This document shows positions 8,582-17,454 of a stretch of DNA of 64,000 bases, in pieces (position 1 is the first letter of the stretch; each line of letters opens with the position of its first letter). The DNA is from an uncultured Oscillospiraceae bacterium (lineage in GTDB: Bacteria; Bacillota; Clostridia; Oscillospirales; Ruminococcaceae), in contig CASFKY010000009.1 in the NCBI GenBank assembly GCA_949295465.1, positions 1 to 64,000 of the forward strand. The letters are read 5' to 3'. The notes under the pieces are model-generated. The model was given only the letters and a program-made list of their open reading frames with translations. It did no database searches and was not told where the DNA came from. Both the position numbers and the translations under genes were made by a program.

Positions 8582-9508
8582 ATGACCTCTTCCAAAACCC
8601 TGCGGGGGATTTTTCTGGCCCTGCTGGCGGGCACCTGCTGGGGATTTTCCGGCACGGCGGGCCAGTTTCTCTTCACCACCCGCCAGGTGGATTCCGGCTG
8701 GCTCACGGTGGTGCGGATGCTGGTCTCCGGGCTGATCCTGCTGGTCTGGACCGGGCTGCGGCATCCCCGATCCCTGGCCGCCCCCTGGAAGGACCGGCGG
8801 CAAGCCCTCCGCCTCGTGGTCTTTTCCCTGGCGGGGCTGATGGCGGTGCAGTACGCCTACATGGTCGCCATTTTTTACTCCAACGCAGGCACTGCCACCG
8901 CCATCCAGTACCTGGGGGATGCGTTCATCCTCCTGTACACCTGTCTCAGCGCCAGGCGGCTGCCCCGCCTGCCCGAGGCGGCGGGACTGGCGCTGGCCCT
9001 GGCCGGTGTATTTCTGCTGGCCACCCACGGCCGGCTGGACACCATGGTCCTCTCCTTCCAGGGGCTGTTCTGGGGACTGTGCGCGGCGGTGGCCCTCATG
9101 CTCTATACCCTGCTGCCCGCCCCCCTCATCCGGGTACACGGCAGCCGCCCCATCACCGGCTTCGGGATGCTCATCGGCGGGGCCGCTCTGGCCCTGGCCG
9201 TCCGCCCCTGGGAGAAGGCCCCGGTACTGGACGGGGCTGTGCTGGCCGGGATGGCCGCCATCATCCTGATCGGCACGGTGCTGGCCTTTACCGCCTATCT
9301 GAAAAGCGTGGCTGACCTGGGCGGGGTGAAGGCGGGGCTGCTGGCCTCGGTGGAGACCATTGCCGCCCCCCTCTTTGCGGCCCTCTGGCTGGGCACCCCC
9401 TTTGAGGCGGCGGATTTCGCGGGCTTTTTCTGCATACTGGCCATGGTGGTGCTGCTCTCCTTGCCCGGGCTGCGGGAGGAAAAAAAGGCCCTCGCCGGCC
9501 GCCCTTGA
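8582..9508 (+). CDS. EamA/DMT family transporter
   Basis: A 308-residue membrane protein with about ten hydrophobic helices arranged as two tandem EamA repeats (about 10-140 and 155-295). The first repeat contains GTCWGFSGTAGQFLF, the usual Gly/Trp-rich first helix, and the second starts at FQGLFWGLCAAVAL. DMT proteins export or import small metabolites; the substrate cannot be read from sequence. The start lies 2 nt after the DUF4364 stop with GGAGGAG upstream. Confidence 0.9.
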   Translation: MTSSKTLRGIFLALLAGTCWGFSGTAGQFLFTTRQVDSGWLTVVRMLVSGLILLVWTGLRHPRSLAAPWKDRRQALRLVVFSLAGLMAVQYAYMVAIFYSNAGTATAIQYLGDAFILLYTCLSARRLPRLPEAAGLALALAGVFLLATHGRLDTMVLSFQGLFWGLCAAVALMLYTLLPAPLIRVHGSRPITGFGMLIGGAALALAVRPWEKAPVLDGAVLAGMAAIILIGTVLAFTAYLKSVADLGGVKAGLLASVETIAAPLFAALWLGTPFEAADFAGFFCILAMVVLLSLPGLREEKKALAGRP

Positions 9509-9550
9509 GGGGCAGGAAAAGAAAAACACAAAGGAAGTGACCCGCCTTTT

Positions 9551-10897
9551 ATGGAGGACGATTATCTCTTGCGGCGCCGGCCTTTGTATGCTCTGGCTGT
9601 CTTTGCGCTGCCCATCATCCTGGGCAACTTTTTTCAGCAGACCTACACCCTGGCGGATTCGGCCATTGTGGGCCGGTTTGTGAGCCAGGAGGCCCTGGCG
9701 GCGGTGGGGGCCTGCTATGCCCTTACCAACATCTTCATCTGTGTGGCCATCGGGGGCGGCATCGGCGCCTCGGTGGTGGTGAGCCGCCACTTCGGCGCCG
9801 GGGAATATGATCGGATGAAGCGGGCGGTGTTCACCGCCCTGTGGGCTTTTCTCGCCCTGAGCCTGGCGCTGGGGGGATTTGGATTTCTGGCCGGGCGGCG
9901 GATCATGATCCTCTTGAACACCCCGGCGGACATTTTGGATATGACGGTGGAGTACCTGGGCATCTATTTTCTGGGGCTGCCCTTTCTGTTCATGTACAAC
10001 GTGCTCTCCTCCATGTTCAACGCCCTGGGCAAATCCCGCATCCCCCTGTATTTTCTGATCTTCTCCTCCCTGTTCAACATCCTGCTGGACGTGGTGCTGG
10101 TGACCCGCTTCGGGCTGGGGGTGTCCGGCGTGGCCTGGGCCACCCTCATCGCCCAGGGCATCTCGGCGGTGCTCTCCTTTTTTGTGTTTCTGGGCCAGCT
10201 GCGCCGGCTGCCAGGCAGCCCCTCGGCTCTGTTTGACCGGCGGGAGCTGTCCGCCATGACCCGCATTGCTCTGCCCTCCATCCTCCAGCAGTCCACCGTC
10301 TCCATCGGGATGCTGCTGGTGCAGTCAGTGGTAAACGGGTTCGGCTCCGAGGCGCTGGCCGGCTTTTCGGCCGCCATGCGGATCGAATCCCTCTGCATTG
10401 TGCCCATGACCAGCATCGGCAATGCGCTCTCCTCCTATACGGCCCAGAATCTGGGCGCCCGCCAGCCCGGCCGGGTGGTGCAGGGCTACCGGGCCGCCAA
10501 CGGGATGGTGATCGGCTGCGCGGTGGTGATCTGCCTGATCCTGGAATGTTTCTCCCGGCCCATCATCCAGCTGTTTTTGGGCCAGGACGGCACCGAGACG
10601 GCCCTTTTCACCGGGCAGAGCTGCATCGCCTTTATGGGTTGGTTTTTCTGCCTCATCGGCTTCAAGATGGCGGTGGACGGGCTGCTGCGGGGCTCCGGCG
10701 ACATGGTGCTGTTCACAGTGGCCAACCTGGCGAATCTGTTTCTCCGGGTCTTTGTGGCGGTGGTCTTTGCCCCCCGGCTGGGCATTGCCTTTGTGTGGTA
10801 CGCGGTGCCCATCGGCTGGCTGACCAACTGGGCCATCTCCTTTGGCCGATACCGCACCGGCCGCTGGAAGACCCATATTCCCCCTGCCAAAACCTGA
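9551..10897 (+). CDS. MATE family efflux transporter
   Basis: A 448-residue, about twelve-helix multidrug and toxin extrusion protein. Typical N-terminal half-repeat features are PIILGNFFQQTYTLADSAIVG (about 19-39) and FVSQEALAAVGACYALTN; the second half starts near LPSILQQSTVSIGML. It presumably exchanges cations for small molecules at the cell membrane. ATG 9551 follows AAAGGAAGTGA. It lies 42 nt after the EamA gene and ends at a strong terminator, so EamA and MATE are probably cotranscribed. Confidence 0.93.
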   Translation: MEDDYLLRRRPLYALAVFALPIILGNFFQQTYTLADSAIVGRFVSQEALAAVGACYALTNIFICVAIGGGIGASVVVSRHFGAGEYDRMKRAVFTALWAFLALSLALGGFGFLAGRRIMILLNTPADILDMTVEYLGIYFLGLPFLFMYNVLSSMFNALGKSRIPLYFLIFSSLFNILLDVVLVTRFGLGVSGVAWATLIAQGISAVLSFFVFLGQLRRLPGSPSALFDRRELSAMTRIALPSILQQSTVSIGMLLVQSVVNGFGSEALAGFSAAMRIESLCIVPMTSIGNALSSYTAQNLGARQPGRVVQGYRAANGMVIGCAVVICLILECFSRPIIQLFLGQDGTETALFTGQSCIAFMGWFFCLIGFKMAVDGLLRGSGDMVLFTVANLANLFLRVFVAVVFAPRLGIAFVWYAVPIGWLTNWAISFGRYRTGRWKTHIPPAKT

Positions 10898-10908
10898 AAC
10901 GGCACAAA

Positions 10909-10944
10909 GCCGCCCCTCTCCCCCATGGGAGAGGGGCGGCTTTT
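10909..10944. terminator. Strong bidirectional terminator between MATE gene and spoIVA
   Basis: GCCGCCCCTCTC (10909-10920) pairs perfectly with GAGAGGGGCGGC (10929-10940), flanked by TTTT on the plus side and an A-rich run on the other. It serves the convergent MATE and spoIVA transcripts. Confidence 0.9.
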
Positions 10945-10960
10945 CTCTTGGGCTGCGCCT

Positions 10961-12436
10961 TTACAGGATCAGACAGATCAAGCCGCTGCAGCCCTCGTTG
11001 ATCACCCGCTCCAGGGTCTCTTGCAGCCGGGCCCGGGCCGACTGGGGCATGTGCATCAGCTTGTTCTGAAGCCCCTCGTTCACCAGCTCGTGCAGGCTCT
11101 TGCCGAAGATGTTGGACTCCCAGATTCGGATGGGGTCGCTCTCAAAGTCCTGCAAGAGGCTCATCACCAATTCTTCCGACTGCTTTTCGCTGCCCACAAT
11201 GGGCTGGATCTCGGTCTGGATGGTGGCCTTCATCAGGTGGATGGAGGGGGCGCTGGCCCGCAGCCGCACCCCGTACCGGCCGCCCTGCTTGACGATCTCC
11301 GGCTCTTCCAGGTGCAGCTCGTCGATGGTGGGCATCACGATGCCGTAGCCGGAGGCCTCCACCTGCTCCAGGGCGCCCCGGATCTTGTCGTACTCCTTCT
11401 TGGCCTTGGCCAGGCCGATGATGCAGGGCATGAGGCTGGCCTCGTCGCAGATCTCCAGCCCGGTGGTCTCCCCCAGCACCTTGTAGAAGATGTCGGGGCC
11501 CAGCTCCAGCTCCACCGTCACCCGACCGCAGGCGAAATCCAGGTTCTTCGCCCGGGAGCTCTTCAGGTACTCACAGCTCAGCGGCTCGCCTTCCCGGGCC
11601 GCGTCCCGCATCACAGTCACACCCTCGGCAAACTGGCTGGCCGCCCCGTAAATGCCCTCCCGCAGCCAGTGGCCCGGCTCCATAAGGGTGACCCAGCGGG
11701 GCATCTCAAAGGCGATCTCCCGCACCTCAAATTCGTACAATACGCTCTGGAGGATCTTTTCCAGGGCGGGCTGATCCAGGGTCTCGCAGTTCACCGGCAG
11801 CACCGCCCGGCCATAGTCCGACTCCATCTTCCTTGCCAGGGCCTGGCAGTCGGCGCTTTCGGGCCGGCGGCTGTTCAGCAGGATCACAAAGGGCTTGCCG
11901 ATCGCCTCAAGCTCTGCCACCACCCGCTGTTCCGCCGGCTCGTACTTGGCCCGGGGAATGTCGCTGATGGTGCCGTCGGTGGTGATCACCAGCCCGATGG
12001 TGGAGTGCTCCCGGATCACTTTCTGGGTGCCGGTCTCGGCGGCCTGGTCAAAGGGCACCTCCTGCTCAAACCAGGGGCTTTTCACCATCCGGGGCTTGGC
12101 GTTCTCCTCATGTCCTACGGCCCCCTCCACCATGTAGCCCACGCAGTCGATGAGCCGGGCCCGGAAGCTGCCGCCGCCTTCCAATTCCAGCGCCACCGCG
12201 GTCTCGGGGATGAACTTGGGCTCGGTGGTCATAATGGTGCGCCCGCCCGCCGACTGGGGCAGTTCATCCCGGGCCCGGGCCTTCAGGGCAGGGTTCTGGA
12301 TGCGGGGCAGCACCATCAGCTCCATGATTTTTTTGATTAAGGTGCTCTTGCCGGTGCGCACCGGCCCCACCACGCCGATGTAAATGTCGCCGCCGGTGCG
12401 GGTGGCAATGTCGCTGTACAATTGATTCTGATTCAT
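10961..12436 (-). CDS. spoIVA: Stage IV sporulation protein A (coat ATPase)
   Basis: SpoIVA is the ATPase that polymerises on the outer forespore membrane and forms the basement layer of the spore coat. The 491-residue protein has the Walker A motif GPVRTGKS (24-31), the conserved N-terminal GGDIYIGVVG, the LIDCVGYMVEGA segment, and the long middle and C-terminal domains of the family, with the usual length. ATG 12436 is preceded by GAGGTATACC. It lies 15 nt downstream of a LysM/SPOCS protein gene, its predicted partner, in the same orientation. Expression is expected from SigE in the mother cell; no promoter was assigned. Confidence 0.96.
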   Translation of the reverse strand: MNQNQLYSDIATRTGGDIYIGVVGPVRTGKSTLIKKIMELMVLPRIQNPALKARARDELPQSAGGRTIMTTEPKFIPETAVALELEGGGSFRARLIDCVGYMVEGAVGHEENAKPRMVKSPWFEQEVPFDQAAETGTQKVIREHSTIGLVITTDGTISDIPRAKYEPAEQRVVAELEAIGKPFVILLNSRRPESADCQALARKMESDYGRAVLPVNCETLDQPALEKILQSVLYEFEVREIAFEMPRWVTLMEPGHWLREGIYGAASQFAEGVTVMRDAAREGEPLSCEYLKSSRAKNLDFACGRVTVELELGPDIFYKVLGETTGLEICDEASLMPCIIGLAKAKKEYDKIRGALEQVEASGYGIVMPTIDELHLEEPEIVKQGGRYGVRLRASAPSIHLMKATIQTEIQPIVGSEKQSEELVMSLLQDFESDPIRIWESNIFGKSLHELVNEGLQNKLMHMPQSARARLQETLERVINEGCSGLICLIL

Positions 12437-12451
12437 GGTATACCTCTCACC

Positions 12452-13969
12452 TCATCCCTGCGAGGGCACCAGCAGCCGGCGGTCCTCCTCCAGCTGGCTG
12501 CCCTCCAGCCCGTTGTCCTCCAGCACCGCCTGGGGCGCCACATGGTACCGCTTGGCGATCTCAAAAATCTCCTCGCCCTTCTTGGCGTAGTAGATCCGCA
12601 GGGCCACCGCCGGGTTGGGGTTCTTCAGCTCCTCGCCGCAGGCCGCCCCGCTGAGTACCTGGCTCTGGCGCCGGCGCCACACCAGCCCGTTGACCGCCAG
12701 GGTGATCTGAGCCTGCACCTCCCGGCCCTTCTTTTCGGCCCGGGCCGACCGCACCCCGCACCAGCACTCGGCCCGGTAATCGGCTGCGCTGCCGGTGTAG
12801 GTACCGGGCAGAGTGTACTCAAAGGCCTTGTCGTAGCAGTCGATCTCCCCCAGGCTGTTCATGCAGAAGATGTGGGCGGTGGCCCGGCCGTGCAGCTCGA
12901 TCCGGGTGCCGTCCTGGATCAGTTCAGGGGGCGCGGGCACCGCAAAGCACTCCAGCACCTCGGCGTTCTCGTCGGGCAGCGCCCCGCTCACCTGGCAGTC
13001 CACATTCTGGTTCAGGGTGTCGGCCAGCTCCTCGCTCTGGACGGTCTGTTCCTCCAGCTGGGTCTCGTAGCGGGTGGAGTAGGCATCGCTCACCGCCTCA
13101 TACTCCACCGGGCAGAAGGCCCGCAGATGGAGCATGGCCGTCACGGTCACCGCGGCGCTGTTCTCCGAGCCGCTGCCCGCCATGAGGGTGCTGCCCACCA
13201 GCTCCACCGAGGCAAAGCAGCGGCAGTTTTCAGGCAGGTCCTCCAGGTCCAGGATCTGATGGAAGGGGAAATCCTTTTCCAGCCGCTCCAGCCGATAGCC
13301 CGGCTGGGTGCGGTAGAGTACCTGCACCTCCACCCGGCCCTTCACCACCGCCTTGCCGGAGATCAGCTTGATCTCCTCGGTCTGGCCCAGGCCGGAGATG
13401 TCCAGCACCGCCAGGGGCGGGGCCGGGAACTCGATTTCTTCCTCGGCGGTGATCAGCTTATCCAGGCAGGCCGCGTTCTTCATCAGGCTGAGGGTCTCGG
13501 TCTTCTGCTGGACTTCGCCCCCCTCCAGCTTGGTGAGGATCTGCTGGGGATGTACAAAGGGCACCCGTACCCGCAGCGCGTAGGCGCCCCGGATATCCAC
13601 CCGGCGCTGGTTCACTGCCCGGCAGTTCAGGTATTCCACCTCGCCGCTGAGGGCTACCGGCCCCGGCGTGCCCTCCCAGCCCCGGATCTCCAGGCTGCGG
13701 GTAAAGGGCAGCTTCTGCTCAGTCTGGCACAGGCTCTGGTCATTGTCCGACTGATAGTAGACCACACAGCGCAGATACCCTTCCAGGGTGACCCGGTCCT
13801 CCAGCACCTGCTTGTTCAGGGCCACAAACCAGACCAGGCACTTGACGATCTTAAACACCTGGGGCAGATAGTCCGGGATCAGGATCTCGGTCTCCACAGG
13901 CAGTTCGGTTTTCAGCTCACACACGCCCGCCGCGGCAGGCACCTCGTCCTGGAATACCTTCAATTCCAT
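12452..13969 (-). CDS. sipL: SPOCS (DUF3794) and LysM spore coat protein, SipL-like
   Basis: This 505-residue protein has several DUF3794/SPOCS segments and a C-terminal LysM domain (about 457-503: YYAKKGEEIFEIAKRYHV, then NGLEGSQL). In Clostridioides difficile, SipL has this architecture and binds SpoIVA through its LysM domain to attach the coat; Bacillus SpoVID is the functional analogue. Direct adjacency to spoIVA supports the assignment. ATG 13969 follows GAAAGGAGCGAAGAGA. The symbol is given by architecture and context, not by alignment. Confidence 0.85.
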   Translation of the reverse strand: MELKVFQDEVPAAAGVCELKTELPVETEILIPDYLPQVFKIVKCLVWFVALNKQVLEDRVTLEGYLRCVVYYQSDNDQSLCQTEQKLPFTRSLEIRGWEGTPGPVALSGEVEYLNCRAVNQRRVDIRGAYALRVRVPFVHPQQILTKLEGGEVQQKTETLSLMKNAACLDKLITAEEEIEFPAPPLAVLDISGLGQTEEIKLISGKAVVKGRVEVQVLYRTQPGYRLERLEKDFPFHQILDLEDLPENCRCFASVELVGSTLMAGSGSENSAAVTVTAMLHLRAFCPVEYEAVSDAYSTRYETQLEEQTVQSEELADTLNQNVDCQVSGALPDENAEVLECFAVPAPPELIQDGTRIELHGRATAHIFCMNSLGEIDCYDKAFEYTLPGTYTGSAADYRAECWCGVRSARAEKKGREVQAQITLAVNGLVWRRRQSQVLSGAACGEELKNPNPAVALRIYYAKKGEEIFEIAKRYHVAPQAVLEDNGLEGSQLEEDRRLLVPSQG

Positions 13970-14030
13970 TCTCTTCGCTCCTTTCGCAACGTACTGGTCT
14001 ATCTATATTCGGCCAGGCCCCCCGCTATGC

Positions 14031-14078
14031 AAAAACGGCGCCGCTCTTGCCCTTTTGAGGCAAAAGCAGCGCCGCTTG
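14031..14078 (-). terminator. Intrinsic terminator after the rRNA methyltransferase gene
   Basis: On the minus strand GGCGCTGCTTTTGCC pairs (with two G-U type mismatches) with GGGCAAGAGCGGCGCC and is followed by GTTTTTGC. Confidence 0.75.
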
Positions 14079-14089
14079 GCGATAGTTCT

Positions 14090-15226
14090 TCACTTTTTGG
14101 GTTTGCGGGAATCCTCAAAATACATGTACAGCTGGCAGGGAATCATGCCGTTGTACAATTTGCGCCGGCGGTTGGCCCGCAGGCCGAAATTTTTCTCAAA
14201 ATCCCCGTCCGAGGTGATCACCGAGAGGCTCAGGGGCCGGCTGGCCAGAAACCGCTCTCCCAGGATCTTTTCCAGCCGTGCGGCCTCGGTCAGATCCCCC
14301 AGCCGCTCCCCGTAGGGGGGATTGGTGATCACCGCGCTCTGGCTGGAGGCGGCAAACTCCCGCACATCGGCCACCTCAAAGCGGCATCGCTCGGCCACAC
14401 CGGCCAGCTTGGCGTTGTGCTGGGCCAGAGCTACCGCCTGGGGATCAATGTCATAGCCCACTGCCGCAAAGGCCGCGTCCATCCGCACCTCCGAGAGGCA
14501 TTTTTCCCGCTGACGGGCCCAAGCCTGGGGCGGAATCAGATCGGTATACCGCTCGGCGGCAAACCGGCGGCGGATGCCGGGGGCGATGTTCAGGGCCTTT
14601 TGGGCCGCCTCGATCACCATGGTGCCGCTGCCGCAGAAAGGGTCCTCCATCCGGCTGTCCCGCCGGATATGGCTCAGGTCCACAATGGCGGCGGCCAGAG
14701 TCTCCTTGATGGGGGCCTCGGTGGCGTTTCGCCGGTAGCCCCGCTTGTGCAGCCCGTCGCCGCTGGTGTCCAGCAGGATCTCGACGTGATTTTTTCGCAG
14801 CGCAAACCGCACCTTGTACAGCGCCCCGGTCTCGGGCAGAAGCTGGGTGTGATGGCCCTTTTTCAGCCGCTCCACCATGGCCTTTTTCACAATGCTCTGG
14901 CAGGCAGGCACACTGGAGAGGGTGCTGGACAGGGAGGAGCCCTTCACCGGGAACTGGGCGTCGGCGGGCATCAGCTCCTCCCAGGGGATGGAGTAGACCC
15001 CGTCGAACAGTTCGTCAAAGGTCTGGGCCGTGTAGCTCTTGAGCAGCAGCAGCACCCGCTCGGCGCTGCGCAGGTTCAGGTTGGCCGCCGCAATGATTTC
15101 CTCGTCCCCTTCAAAGGTGACGCGGCCGTCGGTGACCTGGACGTTCTCGGCCCCCAGCCGGCGGGCCTCAAAGGCCGCGGTGGACTCGGTGCCGAAATAG
15201 CAGGGCGCGATCATGGTGTATTTCAT
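14090..15226 (-). CDS. THUMP-domain class I SAM-dependent RNA methyltransferase (RlmL/YpsC-like)
   Basis: A 378-residue enzyme predicted to make m2G in 23S rRNA. Residues ~1-155 form the THUMP-containing N-terminal part; LHKRGYR (159-165) is a conserved link. The methyltransferase domain has DPFCGSGTMVIEAA (about 195-208) for SAM binding and NPPYGERL (302-309) as the N-methyl catalytic motif. Start 15226 has AGAAAGGATTGTCT upstream. E. coli RlmL is a longer fusion with RlmK; this is the single-activity form usual in Firmicutes. Cytoplasmic. Confidence 0.9.
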   Translation of the reverse strand: MKYTMIAPCYFGTESTAAFEARRLGAENVQVTDGRVTFEGDEEIIAAANLNLRSAERVLLLLKSYTAQTFDELFDGVYSIPWEELMPADAQFPVKGSSLSSTLSSVPACQSIVKKAMVERLKKGHHTQLLPETGALYKVRFALRKNHVEILLDTSGDGLHKRGYRRNATEAPIKETLAAAIVDLSHIRRDSRMEDPFCGSGTMVIEAAQKALNIAPGIRRRFAAERYTDLIPPQAWARQREKCLSEVRMDAAFAAVGYDIDPQAVALAQHNAKLAGVAERCRFEVADVREFAASSQSAVITNPPYGERLGDLTEAARLEKILGERFLASRPLSLSVITSDGDFEKNFGLRANRRRKLYNGMIPCQLYMYFEDSRKPKK

Positions 15227-15259
15227 AGACAATCCTTTCTGTTCGAGGCCCCATCGCAG

Positions 15260-15294
15260 AAAACGGCCGCCCCTGCCAAGGCACGGGGCGGCCG
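15260..15294 (-). terminator. Intrinsic terminator after yabR
   Basis: Minus strand CGGCCGCCCC and GGGGCGGCCG (15264-15294) form a 10-bp stem followed by TTTTC, between the yabR stop and the methyltransferase start. Confidence 0.75.
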
Positions 15295-15314
15295 CCGCAG
15301 CCAATGCTGAGCCC

Positions 15315-15767
15315 TCACCGGCGACGGCTGTACCCGCCGCCCCGGTGGTTTTCGGTGACCCGTTTCAGGTCGCTGATCTTCTCCTCGCTCTGGGTTTTGA
15401 AGCGGGCCATCATGTCTTCAAAACTCATCTCCCCCTGGGGCGCCTGGCGCTTGGGCTGCCATACCCGGGGCGCGTCTGAGCGGGAGCTGCGCCCACCCCG
15501 CTGCCCTGCCGGGCGGGCAGGCCGCTCGGGCGGGGGTAGGGTGCGCTTGATGGAAAGGGCGATCTTCCCATCTTCCCCCACATGGATGACCTTTACCTTC
15601 ACCGTCTGCCCCTCACTGAGCACGGCGGAAAGGTCCTGAATGAACTCATTGGACACCTCGGAAATATGTACCATTCCGGTTTTGCCCTCCGGCAGGGCCA
15701 CAAAGGCGCCGAATTTCTTCACGCCGGTGACCTTGCCCTCCAGCACGGTTCCTACCTCAAGCTCCAA
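15315..15767 (-). CDS. yabR: S1 RNA-binding domain protein, YabR-like
   Basis: A 150-residue protein with one N-terminal S1 domain (about 4-73: GTVLEGKVTGVKKFGAFVAL, then GMVHISEVS and GQTVKVKVI) and a basic, Arg/Pro/Gly-rich tail. It matches YabR (related to general stress protein 13) in form and in position after divIC, as in Bacillus. It probably binds RNA or the ribosome; the precise role is not established. The start codon appears to be TTG at 15767, 8 nt after GAGGG. It ends the mazG-to-yabR cluster. Confidence 0.85.
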   Translation of the reverse strand: MELEVGTVLEGKVTGVKKFGAFVALPEGKTGMVHISEVSNEFIQDLSAVLSEGQTVKVKVIHVGEDGKIALSIKRTLPPPERPARPAGQRGGRSSRSDAPRVWQPKRQAPQGEMSFEDMMARFKTQSEEKISDLKRVTENHRGGGYSRRR

Positions 15768-15897
15768 ACGTATTAACCCTCACTTTTTTAATATTTCGCT
15801 GCCGCAAGGCAATATTATTTTCCCCCGCCGCCCAATTGGGCAGTCGGAGGGCTTCCCTGGTTGCAGAGGACGCCGGCGCCGCAATGCCGGCACGGCC

Positions 15898-16197
15898 CTA
15901 TTTGCCGCTCATGTCCACGAAGACCCTCTCGCTGGGCTTTGCGTATCCCAGCTCATCCCGGGCCACCTGTTCGATGATCTCCTCATCGCTCTCTTCCAAC
16001 TGACGGCTCAGCTCCTCATTGTCGGCCTGTTGGGCGGCCAGCTGGGTCTGTACGGCGGCAAGCTCCTGACGCTTGGCGCTGATCTGCACCTGATTATAGA
16101 TCAGCGACCATATCAAATACCCGCCCATCAGCAGGACAAGGCAGGGCGCAAGGAGGGAATTGATCAGACCACGGCGCTTTTTTGCGCGTTTTTTCAC
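15898..16197 (-). CDS. divIC: Septum formation initiator DivIC/FtsB family
   Basis: A 99-residue bitopic division protein. A basic cytoplasmic N-terminus (KKRAKKRR) precedes one membrane helix (about 15-33), then a heptad-rich coiled coil (SAKRQELAAVQTQLAAQQADNEELSRQLEE) and the terminal ARDELGYAKPSE motif typical of the family. It works with FtsL and DivIB at the septum. The start is taken as GTG 16197 because AAGGGGGA lies 9 nt upstream; a TTG eight codons earlier is less likely. The 130-nt gap to yabR holds GC-rich dyads and no further gene. Confidence 0.88.
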   Translation of the reverse strand: MKKRAKKRRGLINSLLAPCLVLLMGGYLIWSLIYNQVQISAKRQELAAVQTQLAAQQADNEELSRQLEESDEEIIEQVARDELGYAKPSERVFVDMSGK

Positions 16198-16230
16198 GAT
16201 AATTCGTCCCCCTTGCCCCAAATGTTATAT

Positions 16231-16704
16231 CTAATTAGAATTATACAACATCTTCGAGTTTTTTTGCAACCGTTTCTTGGCCTTTTGGATGCGTTTTTCC
16301 TGCCGGCGGCGGCGGCCTTTTTCCCGCCTCTGCCACAGCCAGGCCCCTATGGGCCAAACCAGCCATAAGGCCAGGGCGAAGGGACGGCTCAGCACCCATT
16401 TCACCCGCTGTTCCACCGCCCGGGTGAGGGGCGCCACCACCCCGAAATAGCCCAGATCGCCGGCCAGCAGGGCCAGCACCATATACCCCCGCACACTGCC
16501 CGCCCAGCTGCGGGAGGCCCCGTAGCTGAACACCAGCACTGCCGCCAGCAAAAAGCCGGCCAGATCCAGCGCCAGCAGGGTCAGCCGGGCCCGGCCCAGC
16601 ACCGAGCGGGCGGCGTCGTACAGGCAGGCCACCAACAGCCCCTGGCCCAGACAGCACAGCACATCCGGCCAGAGCTGGGCCGCGCCCTGTGCCGCCGCCA
16701 TCAT
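16231..16704 (-). CDS. yabQ: Spore cortex biosynthesis protein YabQ
   Basis: A 157-residue membrane protein with about four hydrophobic helices and a strongly basic C-terminus (REKGRRRRQEKRIQKAKKR). N-terminal CLGQGLLVACLYDAARSV is the family-type first helix pair. In Bacillus YabQ is made under SigE and needed for cortex formation. Its ATG overlaps the end of yabP by 4 nt, as expected for this conserved pair. Identification rests on topology, size and gene order. Confidence 0.85.
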   Translation of the reverse strand: MMAAAQGAAQLWPDVLCCLGQGLLVACLYDAARSVLGRARLTLLALDLAGFLLAAVLVFSYGASRSWAGSVRGYMVLALLAGDLGYFGVVAPLTRAVEQRVKWVLSRPFALALWLVWPIGAWLWQRREKGRRRRQEKRIQKAKKRLQKNSKMLYNSN

Positions 16705-17018
16705 CGGGCCAGCCGCTTAAAGAAGCCGCCCACCGGCTCTTTGCGGTCGGTATATTGTATGTACTCGATCTTGCCGAAGATCTTCACCTCGCCGGTCTGG
16801 ACGCTGAGCTCGTTCACCTGGATGCCGCTGCCCCCGATGACCAGACCCCCCTGCTGGGTTTCCAGCGAGGCGCCGCTCTCGTCGCAGCTGAGGATCCGGG
16901 TAACCCCTGTGGCCGTGACCGAACTGCGGTTTTCAATGATGAGATTGTGGGGCGCCGGGGCCGGGGCCGGCCGGGGCGCGGGGACACTCTCGGTCCCCGA
17001 AGAGAATTTTGCCTGCAT
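16701..17018 (-). CDS. yabP: Sporulation protein YabP
   Basis: A 105-residue protein of the YabP/YqfC family: HNLIIENRSSVTATGVTRI, then DESGASLETQQGGLVIGGSG and LSVQTGEVKIFGKIEYIQY form the typical beta-rich core. An Ala/Pro-rich low-complexity stretch precedes it. Start ATG 17018 was chosen over a frame 18 residues longer because the extra sequence is unlike the family. It overlaps yabQ by 4 nt. Mother-cell sporulation role is known for the family; the mechanism is not. Confidence 0.88.
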   Translation of the reverse strand: MQAKFSSGTESVPAPRPAPAPAPHNLIIENRSSVTATGVTRILSCDESGASLETQQGGLVIGGSGIQVNELSVQTGEVKIFGKIEYIQYTDRKEPVGGFFKRLAR

Positions 17019-17096
17019 ATGCTGCACCTGCCTTCCTGGTACAGTATATGCATGTCCCTCTTCGGTTAGCACCTTGTCCGGGCCGGGAAGAAATTT

Positions 17097-17342
17097 TTAC
17101 TCGGAAATCACCTCGTACATCTCCCGGGCCACATCCTTGCGCTCCACCCCCTCGGCGCAGAGAACCCGCACCTTTACCGGCCGGTTGCCGAAGGTGATCT
17201 CGATGATATCCCCCTCTTTTACCGTATAGCTGGCCTTGACCGCCTTGCCGTTCACCAGAATCCGCCCTGCGTCGGCCACCTCGTTGGCCACGGTGCGCCG
17301 CTTGATCAGCCGGCTTACCTTGAGATACTTGTCGATCCGCAT
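17097..17342 (-). CDS. rqcP: S4-domain RNA-binding protein RqcP/YabO
   Basis: An 81-residue S4-domain protein: MRIDKYLKVSRLIKRRTVAN, then AGRILVNGKAVKASYTVKEGD. RqcP (YabO, Hsp15-like) binds the 50S subunit with RqcH and promotes alanine tailing in ribosome quality control. ATG 17342 follows AAAGGAGAAGACGGT. It lies downstream of hup behind a terminator-like hairpin, so it may have its own promoter or depend on read-through. Confidence 0.92.
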   Translation of the reverse strand: MRIDKYLKVSRLIKRRTVANEVADAGRILVNGKAVKASYTVKEGDIIEITFGNRPVKVRVLCAEGVERKDVAREMYEVISE

Positions 17343-17398
17343 ACCGTCTTCTCCTTTTTCCGCCCGGCAGGGGTTTTCTCCCGGCCGGGCAATCTTGC

Positions 17399-17446
17399 AA
17401 AAAAGGCAGGCGCAGCCCAGATGCCGCACCTGCCCCTTTTTACCCT
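17399..17446 (-). terminator. Intrinsic terminator between hup and rqcP
   Basis: Minus strand GGCAGGTGCGGC and GCTGCGCCTGCC are followed by TTTTTT. It should strongly limit transcription from hup into rqcP. Confidence 0.85.
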
Positions 17447-17454
17447 GTAAAGCC

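Noticed and set aside
7874..10944. GC-rich hairpins scattered between genes as repeats or a CRISPR array
   Set aside because: Each is a single terminator-like stem; no regularly spaced direct repeats occur anywhere in the window.
12422..15310. Plus-strand open frame of over 900 codons opposite the SipL-like and methyltransferase genes
   Set aside because: It crosses two well-supported minus-strand genes and a terminator, with no ribosome site or recognisable motif; a composition artefact.
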